From NCBI RefSeq assembly GCF_019112545.1, contig NW_025064890.1, positions 1,307,993-1,371,992 of the forward strand: a DNA stretch of 64,000 nt. The letters are read 5' to 3'. Position 1 is the stretch's first letter; each line of letters opens with the position of its first letter. The translations under genes and the position numbers were made by a program. Shown here in pieces: positions 46,211 to 59,800 of this stretch. This stretch comes from Guyanagaster necrorhizus. Lineage: Eukaryota > Basidiomycota > Agaricomycetes > Agaricales > Physalacriaceae. The notes below the pieces were generated by a model. That model had not been told where the DNA came from. It was given only the letters and a program-made list of their open reading frames with translations, and did no database searches.

Positions 46211-48782
46211 CTCTCTCAACACAATACTTCTTAGAGTTTAAGACTCAACAGCCTGATCATGTGAGTCATCTTCTCCTTTTCTAAGGCTTTTGTGAAGATG
46301 TCAGCAGGCATATCTTCTGTGCAAAGATGTTCAATATATATATGTCTCTGATCAATCTTATTATATAACCAGTAGAAGTAGAAGTTGAGATGTTTGACAT
46401 GATCATAATGATCAGGATTGTGAGTGACAAAGAAAGCAGACTGATTGTCAATCAGCAGTGGAGATAGTAACAGATGATGAAAACTAAATTCTATAAACAG
46501 ATTTTACAACCACAGAATTTTCTGTCTGACAGAGATAGCAGCCATATATTCAGCCTCTGTGATTGATAAGATTACTATAAATTATAACTGGCTCATCCAG
46601 CTGATTGTATCTATGCTCATCTTGACAATATATTCTAAGGTAAAGTGCTCATTGTCTAGGTTTCCATCATGATCTGCATCTGTGTATATTTTGAACAGCT
46701 CTAGATTTGTAGTGTCAGATGAATATGTAAATTTTAAGTTGATTATGCTCCTTAAGTATCTGAAGAAGCACTTCAAAGCATTTTAAAGCTTCAATTCAGA
46801 GTTTTTGCTGAATTGTAATAGAATGCTGACTGCAAAAACTATGTTAAAACAAGTGGTAATGATAAAATATACTACAGAGCTGAGGATCTAGAGGTATAAG
46901 ATGTACCACATAGTTTTCTATTCTTCTAGAGTAACAGGAGACACTGAGCTAAATAGTTTAGTATAGAGATCAAGAGAAGTATTGACACTGTTACAGTCAG
47001 ACATTCTGGCATGTTTTAGGATTTTTCAGATGTACTGTAGTTGAGAGAGTGTAAGTGTTTAGTTTAGATGGTCTCTGTATATTTTAACATCAAGGAGGAA
47101 TGAAGTTGGATCTAGATTATAAAATTTGAAGTGCTTCTTGAGATCATTGACAACATGTTGTATAGATTCCATGGACTTTGCAATAATTGTTACATCATCA
47201 ATAAACACAGGAATGATAATCTGAGCATTATTTCTCTTATACACCCATACACTATGTTCACAGCACACTTTGTCAAAGCTCATTTTAGTTATGATGCTAT
47301 AGAGCTCTTTGTGCCACTTATGCTCAGCCTGCTTTAATTCATAGATAGACTTGAAGAGACAAAGTATCCAGCTTTTGTTCTTTATCTTAAATCCCTCTGA
47401 TTGTTGAAGGTATATCTTTTCTTTCAAATCATCATTCAGAAATGCTGATGAGATATCTATGCTCCAGAGCTCCAGGTCCTCCAGTGCAGCAAGAGCAAGG
47501 ACTGTTCAGATAGCTGCCTATTTTAGAGTAGGAGAGAAGATTTCAGTATAGTCAAAATCTGACTGCTGTGAATACTCTTTTGCAACATAGCATGTCTTAT
47601 AGTATTCAATGAATCCATCAGGATTGTGCTTTGCTTTAAAGACCCACTTTCCACCTATAGTCTTTTGCTCTGGAGAGAGCTTCACAAGCTCAAAGATGCT
47701 ACTTTCCTGCAGTGCATTTAATTCCTGCTGAGTTGCCTCATACTATTTCTCACTTTCCTCTTCTGGCCAAGTCATTGCCTCTGCAAGTGTCTTTGGCTCA
47801 TCATTGGATGTGGATGCTTAGTTTGTTATCTCCATTGCTGTCTGAAATGCAAGTTTGAGAGCTTCTGTATGTGATATGGTCATTATCATCATGCAATACA
47901 AAAGTCATTCCTGTGACAACATTTGTTTCAGTAAGCTCTGGTTCAATAGTGGCTTCATCAATGGAGTCAGAAATGAGTTCATCTAAGTCTGATACATTCA
48001 TTGCATTAGTACTAGAATATTTATAGCAAAAACTATGTCCAGTGTTTGGGGATGGAATTATAAGGCCTTTGGAATCATATTGTGGCTTGAAGCATGCTTG
48101 AGAATATGAGAGTGGTGAAGAGAGTGTAGAAGATGTCAGAAGGTTTGGTAGCAGAGTAAGAGGTGATCCTGGAGATGTTTGCATATCTAGTGGAGTAGAT
48201 GAAGCTGGACTAGATGGCAAAAATAGTGATGATGAGGGTGACTCAGATGATAGAGATGGCTTATCAGTAGTTTTATTGATAGTTATATTCTCTCTCTCTT
48301 GATGAGGCATTGTTGCATCAGGTATAGCAGTATCTATGCTGTTATGTATGTTTGTAGAAGATTGAGAGGATTTATAATATTTCTGTGGTTGCCAGAAAAT
48401 ACATGCTCATTGAATACAGCATAGCTGAAGGTAATAAACTACTGCATAGAAGGGTTCCAGAATAGCCAGCCTTTTACTCTCTCTGGATACCCAACAAAGA
48501 TACATTTTTGGGTGTGTGACTTTAATATTTGATGTTGTTTCTTTTATACCAGCATATATGCAAAGCATTCAAACACATGAAAGTGAGATATATTTAGTTT
48601 TCAGTGATCTGAGTCCCATTTCATAAAGAGTGTTGTGTTTAGAAGAGGATCTGTGAAGATGTGATTTTGGACATGAATAAATACTCAGAAAGTGAGATTC
48701 TAAAATAATAGTGATATGCTTGGTGCACATTCAGCTCTATAATTTGCAAATTCTGCATAATATATTAAGACACACTAGTAAC

Positions 48783-50101
48783 TGAGGATTGTTAGCCAGT
48801 AGAGGACTATGGCTGAGGCTCTGAGCTGATAGTTATACTAATCACTAATACTAAGTCCAAAAGAGACTTTATAAAATAGCATGGCATAAGGATAAAAATT
48901 CTAAGTCAAGTTTGAACTTAGAAAAGTTCTGCATCATATCTTGAAAAATACTGAATCCAAGTTGGACTTAGAAATAGTATCTTAAATGGGACTAATTCTA
49001 TATACCACTAAGATGAATATATTCTAAGACAGATAGAGGTATAATACCATACAAGTTGTGAAGTATTGAGTAAAGACAGCATCTCCATCTAAGAGCAGTA
49101 GAAATAAGACCCAATAATCTGTGGCTAGCACTCCAAGTTTTGACTCAAATGCTTAAGTCAGAATTTCTAAGTGTCAGGTGATCTAAGAGACTTAAAATTG
49201 AAAGGAATAGAGTGGATAGGATTGACCAGTTGGGCATGATCAGGCCTGATTGATCAAGCTACTAAGAATAACTCAGAGAGTTAAAACTCTAGATAACAGA
49301 AAAGAGTTAGGTATCCACAGACATTGTAAGCTTAAAATAAAGCTGTGCAGTGGCCAGGTGGATCTAGACAGACCTAGGAGAGTCTAGGAGCACTGTCAAT
49401 CCAGAATAGTGGCCTTATTCTGCTTCAAACAGAAGAAATATCATTTTGAACACTTTATTTATAGATTCTGTATCTGTTTTTTATGTATAAAAGAAGGAAA
49501 GAGAGGGAAATAGCAGGGAAGTGATCCACCCCTGTGTTCAGACCTTCTAGCTCATTGTAGTTAGTCTTTGGAATAGCAGTTTTGAGTTCTGCTTTGGCTT
49601 AGTAACTTATTTAAGTTGTCTTATCACTTAGAAAGGATAGAATTAGAATATTAATAGCATTTTTGGGTTTTAGATTAATTTGGGTTCCAAACTATAAGGG
49701 TTTCAGTGTCAGAATACAAGTTCTTTGGTTTTGAGGACTGCTAGCCAGCCAAGAGTGCAGCTAGTCAAACCTAAGTGCTTGATAGACTTAGTATTTAGAT
49801 TTCAAAGTTCATTGGGTTTTAGAGCACAATTGTGTATTGATTCTAAGTTCTAATTGTACTTAAACATTGCAATAAACTACCCTCACAAGTATTGCATCTT
49901 AAAAAGCAAGATAGAGTTGAATAACTATCTTTATCAACTGTTTCTTTGATTTATTTAAGACTGCAGAGTGCTTCTATCATACTCAAAACAACTGATCTCA
50001 ATTGTATTTGGTGATAGTGTATTAAGTGATTAGATATTGGTGTTTGAGAGTTCATTCCTCATTTGCTTCTCTTAGTTGCTTAGCTGTTACTAAGCATATT
50101 A
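48783..50101 (+). mobile_element. Family-E LTR inserted in the integrase of element F
   Basis: About 1.32 kb, inverted relative to its relative at 25,648-27,013. Shared landmarks are GGCTGAGGCTCTGAGCTGATAG near the start and GTGTTTGAGAGTTCATTCCT near the end. The 5' 100 bp differ by insertions and deletions. I could not fix a target duplication, so the ends are approximate. Confidence 0.6.
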
Positions 50102-52112
50102 ATAGTGAGAGATGTGATTCATTTAACATGGCAGTGATGATCTCTGCAATCATATGGTTGGCTTATTCTGCTGTGCCATTCTAGTATGGTTCATCAGGTT
50201 CAATGTGTTGTCTTTTGATTTCATGCTCAATACAGAGGTCAATGAACTCCTTTCTTATATATTCACCATCTTTGTCTTTCTGAAACTTGATGATTTTAAG
50301 TCCTGGATAGGTATTCTCTGCATATGCTTTGAACTGCTTGAAGACATTGAAGGTATTGCTTTTATACTTCAGAGGTACAACAGCCCAAATGTCAGATGCA
50401 CTGCAGATGAATTTTATTCAGTAGTAATAGCCCTCTGGAGTTGCAACAGGCATTAAACCTTTGATATTACTGTATACCTGCTTAAGAAGATGTTTTTTCT
50501 GCTCTGAGAGACTCCAGGAGATATTGTGGTGATGCTGTTTGCCAGCAAGACATGATGTGCAGATAGGATCAGTCAGAGGATCTGACTCTTGTTTTATGTC
50601 AGTTACTAGCTGCTTTGTGTGCATGTGCCATATAGTGTCCATATTTTAATGACAGCAATATTTATGCCAAAGTATATTGTCTATTCAGCAGGTACTTATA
50701 GAGCTTGAATTTGCAATAATAGTGGTTGATTTTGAGAATAAATATGTAGTAGTATTGATATAGCTAATATTGCTCTCATTCACAGTTGCAGTGAATCAAA
50801 TCTTTTCACTCTGGCTGAAAGTGACATCTGATCCATGCAATTGAGATTTTGAATTCTTTTTTTCATATAAGATGATAGTGTGATAAAAGATTACTTTTCA
50901 ATGCTGGTACATACAGTGTGTCAAAAAGTTCCACCACTGAGTCTTTCTCTCTCTGAATCTCTGGCTCTAGTACTACTGACCCAATCTCTGCTGAATAGAT
51001 GACTGAATTGTCTGCAAGATGAATGGGAATGACATGTGGAGCATAGAGTCAGAACCATTGTCAGTCAAGGGTCATATGATGAGAAGCATCTGTATTGATA
51101 TTCCAATGAGATACAGCAGATGATGATGAATTAGTACTTGCTTAGCTAGCAGTCTTCTCCTTCATCTTGGCCAAGTTAACTGCTTCTGAATCCTTCTTTC
51201 TAGCTCTCTTGTGATGATGCTTTCCAGCAGTACAGTTAGCAGCATGTTTTCAGTCTCATTTAAGTGAGAACTTCTTAGTTATACAATCTTCCTTTGTATG
51301 ATTCTTATGAAGACACTATTCACATTTTACAGCAGCACTGATAGCTAGATTCATGACTGATCAGAAAAGTGTGACTTTAAGGGCAACAGAGACTGCTGAG
51401 TCATCAGCATGCAGCTTCTGATTGTTCTTTTTATTGTGAAATGCAGTGCAAAGTCATTTGAGAGTGAGCTTATCAGAAAGAAAAAATAGTGATATGATGA
51501 AGTTTCTAAATTCAGGCTGAGAGAGTATGTGAATCAGGGCTATAATAAGAAGCTCTTCTTCTAACTGCTGGAGATTAAAATGAGTGGGGTGCAGAGCACA
51601 GATATAACTCATGGTTTAAGTACTCTGACTGAAAAGATCTAGAAGTGACTCATCTGTCTCTTTCTTAAGATTGAAGAAGCTGTCATAAGCTACAAATCAA
51701 GTTGCCAGTTTCCTTTGCTGATAGTGTGCCTTTAATGTGCCCCACATTCTCTTTGGATTATCAAGGCAGAAATAAATTATGCCAGTGGTTAATGCCTGAG
51801 TCTTCTTTCAGTCCTTTCAATCTTTCTTCTCCTGATATGTTGGCTTCTCAGAGTCACAGCCAGTAGTGATAAGATACTTGTGATGAGTTTTAAGTAGAGC
51901 CAATATGTTTTTTTTCTACTTGTCATAATTAAAGGCATTAAGATTGTTAAAGCTCTTTTTAATTGTATTGAAGGATGACATGATGTATGTAGTGATATTA
52001 TTGCAGTAGTGAAGCAACTGATAGAAAAATAACAGAGCACAAGCAAGATATAAAAAAAACTCAAAATAGGCCTTAAGGCACAGGATCCATAATCTGTTGT
52101 AGGTAGGTTATT

Positions 52113-52243
52113 TGTGTAGTGAATAATGGTTAGACTGAGTATGATGGTCAATTGCTTAAGGAGAATTAATCATCAACTCAGGATCAAAACTGTCTCTGCT
52201 TATATAAGGTTGATATCAGATATTTGTGTCATCCTGCAACTCA
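52113..52243 (-). mobile_element. 5' LTR of Copia element F
   Basis: 131 bp, TGTGTAGTGAATAATGG to CTGCAACTCA, same length as the left copy, followed by TTATT. It contains TTATATAAG on the minus strand. Confidence 0.8.
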
Positions 52244-52248
52244 TTATT

Positions 52249-52750
52249 CTCTGGCCAAAGATCTCAAATATTCTTTTTTCTTCAATGGCAAATGAGCCAG
52301 TATGAAATGTGATTAGTATATATTTAGTGAAGTCTTCACAGTTGTGAAAGAAGTAGTTGCTGGCTCCAGAGTCTATAAATACCAAAATTACAGATAGTGA
52401 ATATCTCTTGAATGTAGTCATCATAAAGGCTGTTCCAGCAGAATCTGTTTTATAAGTGAACTAGATAGTTCTTTTAAAACTATTCACATAAAAAGCAGTG
52501 TCAATAAAGAGTGGCATATTATCATTTGGCTTATCTGCATTATTCTCATCTTCAACATCTATGAGCAGCAGTGTATCTAAGTCTGTCTCATTCCTCAGAT
52601 CTGTCAGTGATGACCAAATAATCACAAATATCTGGCACTGCAATTGCTGAAATCTGATAATAACTAAAGTCTATAAAGCAAGATAATGAGAATAATGAGA
52701 TAAAGAATGATGATAAGTGGTATAAAATAGAGGAGTCAGTAAACTATGAC
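52249..52750 (-). mobile_element. Element G: protease N-terminal half and gag end
   Basis: Minus-strand frame 52,424-52,249 reads VILVFIDSGASNYFFHNC then EDFTKYIL, a Copia-type protease start with an intact DSGA. The other half lies at 46,074-45,850, on the far side of element F. The frame 52,643-52,461 (acidic, DVEDENNADKPNDN) is probably the gag C-terminus. Confidence 0.65.
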
Positions 52751-53244
52751 TGTTAGTATGAATACTAGCAATAGTAGTCACACTGAGTAGTTAAGAAGTT
52801 TAGTTGGTATAGTAATCTTAGCTCAAGACTAGAGTATATCATTGTATACTATTTTAAATACTGCCTAAGAAACCCTGCATTCTACAGGTGACTATTGTTC
52901 TGTAGTTGTGTCTACAACTTATTGTCTTCATAATAATCTTACTGTTACATATTTGAACTGCTACTATCTCACAATACTATTACTACAGTGAGTTTCTCAT
53001 AAGCCACAGTATCTATTATGAAAAGAGCATGAAAGTATAGTGATCAGCATGCTAGTGCTGGCTACTTATTGTGTGTCAACAAGTAAGATATAGCTATAGT
53101 TTCATGTGGTTATTATGAGGTTTCTCTATGGCTAAGACTAAAACATGTCAAGATTCATTGAGAGATGTCAAGCATCAGCTTATCAAGGATTAGCAGGGTG
53201 TGAATAGAGGCTAGAGGTCATGATTAGAGGTAAAAATCATGACA
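52751..53244 (-). mobile_element. Gypsy-family LTR (solo)
   Basis: About 494 bp, TGTTAGTATG to ATCATGACA, matching the end structure of the B and D LTRs (minus strand TGTCATGATTTTT). On the minus strand it carries CTTGAGCTAAG, a degraded version of the self-priming motif. No target duplication is obvious. Confidence 0.55.
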
Positions 53245-54149
53245 AGATCTGAATAGCCAGTGATGAATGTCTCACTTCCAAAAGAAAAACTCCAATCTGA
53301 GAATTTATTACTTAGCATGGTTTCTAAATCACTATCAAATTTGTCCCATCACTAAAATGACCTGGCATCATTCTATTTATATATTCTTTCTCCAGTACTA
53401 CTATTCTCAATGATAATACTATCATCATCATGTTCAACCTCAACAGTGAGTGTGCATATAGCAAGGATAAAATGCCTCATAGTTTCAGCTGAATTATTCA
53501 TGCTAGTCTGGTTTACATGACAGGAATAGCTAAAATTAAAAGAGAATTGTCTTTCTTTTCTGCCATTGAGCCAGGATTGTGATATCTGTAAGAAGGTGTA
53601 AGAGTTCTGACAGAAGAGATTGCAAGATATTAAGATAGAGATGGTTCTTTGTTTGCAGCATGGGTTTAAAGATGAGAGATAATATCACTGGATGTTGCCA
53701 TCTGATATAAATTTGAGAGAATAGGCATCTAATTATTTGTAAGAGTAATAGAGCAAATAATTATTCTCTTAAACTCTTGGTCACTCAGAGCTGTTGCATG
53801 AAGATTATTAATGATGTGTCATTTTATGCATAAATCAGCAACATGAGCATTTATGTCATAGAGTTCAATGATGCTTTAGCTTCTGAGAGAGCCATGTCAG
53901 TCTTTTTAACATGTTCTACAATAATACTCTCAACATTCTTTTGCCATCCCATCTGTTTTGACTCTTAGTCTAATAGAATCAAAGACATTGAGCATAATGT
54001 GGAAGTGAGTAAGTTGATTGTAAAATACTCATTTGTCATAAGATAGAGAGAAAGAATAGATGAGGATGAGGTCCAGCAGTAATGATACAGTTGCAGATGT
54101 CATTGTGGTAGCTCCAGTGGCAGTAGGACAAGTGATGATTCCTTTAATG
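53245..54149. other. AT-rich decayed DNA, unassigned
   Basis: Possibly more of element G (gag or leader) or host DNA. Frames are short and no motif is recognised. Confidence 0.3.
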
Positions 54150-54300
54150 TATCCTCTCTATAAGCTTTTGTCTTTATCTACTCTTATCTTTTCTTTTCAA
54201 TCATCACTCATTTTTACTTGCTATATATATACACATCTCCTGTCATTATTTGATCACTTATATAACTTGGCTATAGATATTCATATACCTCAGTATACAC
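54150..54300 (+). mobile_element. Partial Copia-G-type LTR, opposite orientation
   Basis: The stretch TTTTCAATCATCACTCATTT ... ATATACCTCAGTATAC is the reverse complement of most of the element G LTR. A separate start fragment in the other orientation, TATTGACAAAAGAATATAAG, lies at about 55,217-55,265. The two may come from one disrupted copy. Confidence 0.5.
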
Positions 54301-55540
54301 TGACAATAAGGTTCATGAAGGTTGTGTGATTGACAAAGGATACAGTCATGATTTGAAAAAGATAGTATTGGCTGTGCAACAGCTATGTCCTAGAAACCAA
54401 GGAACAAGATAATAAAGCTGACCAGTGTTCATTTTTAAGCTCTGCAAGATTAGCAAAATAAAGAAAATAATCATATCTACAATATATTCAGGTAAATCAT
54501 CTTTAGACATAAGTAGTGACATGAAGAATGATAGTAGCTTGAGAAGCTGAGCTAGCATGATAAAATGTATCATAAAGTATTATTTAAAAAAGCTAGTCTT
54601 AGGTCACAGCTATTGGCATATAGATGCAGCTTGCAGGCTACAAACTTATTAGTGCTGCATTCTCAGATTCAACTCACAAATGCTTGGCAAATAATATCTC
54701 AAAAGTGCATAAACATAGATACTCCTTTCCATTATTTGTTGCCTTGAAGCATTTAGCAGACTTTATCTAATTTTTAGACAGTCTGTCTATCACAATCAAA
54801 GACTTAACAATTAAACAGTGTGTAGTCAATCTCTTATCTGACTTAGATGACAGTGCAATACACTAGAACTTCATTCAACTAGAGTCTCTGAGTGTCATGT
54901 CAGGTGTGATACTAGATTTTTTTCTCTAAGATAGGTCTCTGCTTGACTTTTTTTATTTGAAAAAAGCAAAGGCTTAAAATGTAAAAATTCACCTTCTTAT
55001 TATTTGTAGTTTTCAGATAGCATAGTTCTTCCAATTGAAATAGCTATTTGTGTCCAAAAGAATTATGACTCTCAGCATTGACAACATCATTTAGAGGTGT
55101 AAGAGTGATAGTAAGAGGACTAGTATAGTATAGTATTGTGGTTAAAGTGGTAGGTTGAGTCATACTCTTGCTGTGTATTCTTCTTGACTGAGTTTTAGAT
55201 AATGAGTCCTATAATCTATTGACAAAAGAATATAAGTGATATTCTCAGTTAGACACAGTGTAACAATCAAACAGTTATATGTTAAGTATGAATATAGTGT
55301 GATCTGTTTGAAGTCATTTTTGGACAAAATATACAGCTGTCTTCCAACAGAATAGATATGACACCCATATGACTGTACAATATAGTGATAGCATGCAGCC
55401 TTAAGTCTCATACCATTTATATGGCCCATTATTCAATGGAAAGATGCCAACATTCTTTTTTTGAATGGTTTTAAAAGAGAGAAAGCTGAGAGATCAACAT
55501 TCAGAGTGACAATACATCTGTTCTAGTATGCCTTCTGCCA
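54301..55540. other. AT-rich decayed DNA with an LTR fragment
   Basis: Apart from the LTR start fragment at about 55,217-55,265 I recognise nothing. The frames present are short. Confidence 0.3.
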
Positions 55541-55559
55541 TTCTTAATTCCTTTTGTTA

Positions 55560-56815
55560 ATACCATCCAAGTTTCATAAACTAATGATGTGTGAGCTCTC
55601 TATCACAATATGCAATAAGCCTAATTAGTGGAAAAAATGCAAGGATCTGACTATTTGTGCCAAACAGAAGGAGGAAGCAGCAAATCAAAGAGAGAGCTAT
55701 AAATGCCAGCCACTTCAGGATGAGGAGATCAATTGTCTGCTTAATGAACTTAAAGGATGTGCTGCTGTTTGAGATTCAGAGACTGGAATTGAGATGAGTG
55801 TGCATTTTCCTTTAATCAACTTACTACTGAATATAGGACAGCCATCTTGCTATTGTTGAATCTAATAGTCAGACAGTCTCATTGAAGCTGGCCTTCAGAA
55901 ATCTCTGATATCATCTGTTACACCCTTTGAGAATGTCTCTGACTATGAAAAAGATTGGCATCTATGAGTGAATAAACAAGTTTTGAATCTCATATATTTC
56001 TCTTTTTACTGTATTGTTTATAACTGTATATTTATTTAAAACATTGATAGATCATTTGTTTCTCTTCAATGCAACATCTCCTCTAAAGATGAATCAGTCA
56101 CATATTACATCATTTCCAAGCATTTTCTGGCTGCCCACAGATTTTTTCATCTCTTCTGATGGCAAGAGTGCAAAAAGTTTAGAATATATCAACAACATCT
56201 ATCAAACAAATAGTGCTGCATTATATGCTATTATAAAGATACTTATGATGCATTTTACTCCACTGTGATCATATATACTTGTTGAGTCCAAAGAGAACTA
56301 TAAGCTTTTATTACAGACATGTAAGGGCTACTATTGGAAACCTATAATATAGGCTTATAAGTAAGATCATCTTTTATTAGAGGATGTAACAAGGAATTAT
56401 GAGATATAGAAGAAAAATTAGAAAACAATTTGTGTAATACAATATTCTTATTTGTCAGTGGCTTATAAATCTGAAGCTCTGGCCTTCTCAGAACCAATTG
56501 ATCTCAAGAGAATAAAGCTCTAGATTATTGTCAAGTTTGCAAACATCCTCTTAGTGCATGTGTTCCTTTTTGAAGAATCACTATTTTGATATTTTGTCTA
56601 GACACCAGAAAAGCCAGTCTATAAAGATGGGTTATGGCATATTAAAAGTATGAGAAATAAATGCATTGTTGCTACAGTGATATACTATTATGATCAGAAA
56701 AATACAGAGCAGGCTGTTTTTCTGCATGAGTGTTGTAGAGCTATTAAAATATGATCAGGATAATAGAGAAGAGATCAAACTGATCTGAGGTTTAGATTAG
56801 TAAGTATCTACTATG
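55560..56815 (+). pseudogene. DUF4246 protein gene, decayed
   Basis: Pieces in all three plus frames follow the order of fungal DUF4246 proteins, a family of unknown function. The order is CAKQKEEAANQRESYKCQPL then QDEEINCLLNELKG (about 55,645-55,770); SLIEAGLQKSLISSVTPFEN and YEKDWH (about 55,880-55,960); NKQVLNLIYFSFYCIVYNC (about 55,972-56,030); FWLPTDFFISSDGKSAKSLE then YINNIYQTNSAALYAI (about 56,130-56,240); PEKPVYKDGLWHIKSMRNK then CIVATVIYYYDQKNTEQ (about 56,598-56,715); and EEIKLI.GLD (about 56,770-56,800). Several TGA/TAG codons fall where Arg, Gln or Trp are expected. The last exon of the family is not seen. Confidence 0.72.
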
Positions 56816-59800
56816 ATACTCTTACTACCAAATTTTTACTCTATTTATCTGCAGGAATGAGCTACCATGCCACACTATAGCCTTGTGAGCACTGAATTTT
56901 AGTTTTTCTGACTGTAGATCTGCCACAGCATCAAGAGAGCTGAGCAGTGAGCAGCTCACTTTTGAAATGCAAAAAATCATTTTTCCACTGCTGCTCAAGC
57001 AACAGAATATCCATACAATTCATTCAGAGGTCTGCTTATTTCTGTACAATTAATAATCTGCAATTAGTGGCAGACAGCTGTCCACTGTCTATTCTCTTGA
57101 GTCTAGTGTGCAACATTTTGAGGCTACATCTGCATTCAGAGGTGGATGCTTATCAGCTGGAGTATATACATACATGAATGCTTTATCTGGCCAGGGATGA
57201 ATTAACCACTGGCTATAGATAGCCTTATAAATCTATTTGAGAAGATACTGGATATAGAAGGTGTAGCTAATTCAATCAAGGAAAGTGAACCTGCAGAGTG
57301 AACTAATGGCATCATGCTGGTGCAGGCCAGATGGAGTCTAAAGGAGTGATCAAGATACTCATAAGAGTCACAGCAGATAGAGAAACAGACCTCTGGAGCC
57401 TTAATATTTAAGAGATAATCTTGTAGATAGAAAAAGAATAAAATTTTTATAGTACAAAGCAAAGAAAGAAGATTCTGCTAGTCTCTAATAAGCAGAAGTC
57501 ACAAGTGCATCTAAAAGACTTTGAGCCTGGTATTAGGTAGCAGACAGCCTGGAGCCATTCTTGAATCTCTTTCATTCTCTTTACATCCTGTCTATCTATT
57601 CACTCTCATAGTGGACACTGGAGCTTATTCTATCAATGAGCTCATGTTTCTGGCGGATTATATTGGATCCACTTTGAACAGCTGGATTTTCCCCTTGTGA
57701 TTATAAAAAAACTTGCAAGAGCAGATGTATCTTTCTCATACCAGAGAGTTTGCTAGTCTTACACTGCTGAGCCAGATTATTAAAAATATAACTATCAAAG
57801 AGAGGTATTGTATTGTATCTTTAAATATATATCAGCACTGCATATCACTGTTTGAACTTCTGAACATCTCAAAGCTGGAGTACTATTGCAGGCTTTATAT
57901 ACTATAGCTAATTGATAGAGTAAGGGTTTAGTAGTCAAAGTATGAGAAGTAAGAGAATAAAAGTGTGAGCATGACTTGTGAGAAGATGATATTTGTGAGC
58001 AAAGTATGTGTTCAAGCAAGCTCAAAGTAATCTTACTGGTATCTTGAAATAGATTAGCAGACTAGCACAAAGCTTAGGATACTAACTAAGAGAGCTTAAC
58101 AGGACTAGCATGAAGCTTAATTTCTGTGGCTTGAGATTATATAAAGTGTAGGATTTAAGATAGGTAGTAAAAATTAGATATCTAGTATATATTTTGTAGC
58201 TATGTTTATATACAAATAGATATTACTAGAAGGTTTGACAAGTTTTATAAAGTTATAAGTCATAATAAGTTTATTAAGCTGAGTAAGAGAAAATACAGAA
58301 AGAGATAGAAAGAAAAAGAAAGAGCTTCAAGCAACTGAAGACTTCCAAATAATTCCAGAGATTCTATCAATGCAGAAATCTATAACATTAGCCTCTCCAG
58401 TCTATAGTTGATTGAGCAGATGAATTGAAACAGAATCAAATAAGAAACATTCAAGAGTATCAAATATAGAGGTCACAGAGAAGATCCATGAGGGTGGAAA
58501 TATTGTCCTTTGTGCTGGTGAAACTGTCATCATTATTGGAAGAGTTCTCAAAAAGTGATAGTAGATAATCTACTTGCATATGAATAATAAAATTGTATGA
58601 ATGCTGTTTGTTGAAGTTGTTATAGAAGAAAGAATCAATTGGCATGATATACAGAAGAACTGTGAGCCCTATGTAGAGAATATATTGCTGTTTAAGTTCT
58701 GCAGTAGTGATGTCTCATGCAGCAGCCTCTCTAGCAATCATACTTGGTGATATTTCATCAAAGAATTTGACCATACTGCAGCTGAAGGCTCCTCTCCAAT
58801 TTACCCACAACTTGAGCCTGAGATAAATGCTTTTTTGGATGTGCTTTATAATCCAATAGAGTATATTCTCAATGACCATCTACAGAAATGTATAAGCAAG
58901 ATAAAAGAGGAATTTAAAAAAAAATATTGGAACTGACTTGGAACAAATAGAAGTATTTCTGTAGCTCCTCCACTATATGGTAGACTTTCTCAGAAAAGTC
59001 ATGATAAAAAGAGATAATAGTCTCAAGTGTGAATTTCTCTTTTCTATCAAGGTCCAATTTCTCATATGTATCCTCTGGAAAAGCCTGAGGATAATTAATT
59101 GCATAGGAATAATGCAAATAGAGTAAGTTTGATTAGCAGCATATATTACTATATCAATAAGAGCTTGGCAATTTTTCCAGAGATTCTGGGAAAAAATCTT
59201 CTTGAATCAGTATTTGGTTCTCTTTGGTGTAACAGATATGATTATCTGATTACTGTACAACATCATGAGTATCTGCCTCAGGTGGACCACAATATAGGTC
59301 TGCATCTAGCTCTTAAGCAGGAGGTTCAGAAGCTCTTAGATAATGATCAGATGCTGAGAGATGTGGACTGTGCTGCAAGAGATAAAAGACTGATTATTGT
59401 TTGAGCAAAAAGAGAAAGACATAATATAAAAATATAAGAGTGTTGGTAAAATTGGAAATAGGACTTGGATTGAGTTGATGTTTTATTAAATAGATTAAGA
59501 GAGCTTTTATACACAGAGAGTCATAGGATAAGAAAATTTATGGAAAGAGACAGAATTAAAGTGGTAATAATATAATGAAATAGCAGTGACAGTCTTGTTA
59601 CATAAGTTGAGTACTCTGATACTGAATGAGAATAGTTTTTCAGCATGATTCATATTGAATTATCTTCAGTACTGAGATCTGGAGTGTTGATCCAATGATT
59701 GATCTATGCTTTGAGGATGTATAGTGCATTCTTGAGTTTAGATTTAGATTTTTATTCATTCTCATTAAAAAAAAATCCTTTGAAATGCATCTTAAATTTC

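Larger units (their letters stand above)
46080..52243 (-). mobile_element. Ty1/Copia retrotransposon F, inserted in the protease gene of element G
   Basis: The ends are 131-bp direct repeats (46,080-46,210 and 52,113-52,243) flanked by TTATT (46,075-46,079 and 52,244-52,248). Minus-strand content from right to left: gag at about 52,000-51,200 (FNYDK start region, zinc-knuckle remains CLHKNHTKEDC near 51,290); protease NTDASHHMT near 51,090, where the family has DTGA; pre-integrase C-x2-C block (ICTSCLAGKQHHH) at 50,642-50,418; integrase, cut by a family-E LTR at 48,783-50,101; an acidic Ser-rich linker at 48,310-47,801; reverse transcriptase at 47,427-47,059 with PVFIDDVTI; RNase H at 46,776-46,582 with DADHDGNLD. 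Stops are frequent, so it is inactive. Remainders of element G protease sit on both sides. Confidence 0.87.
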
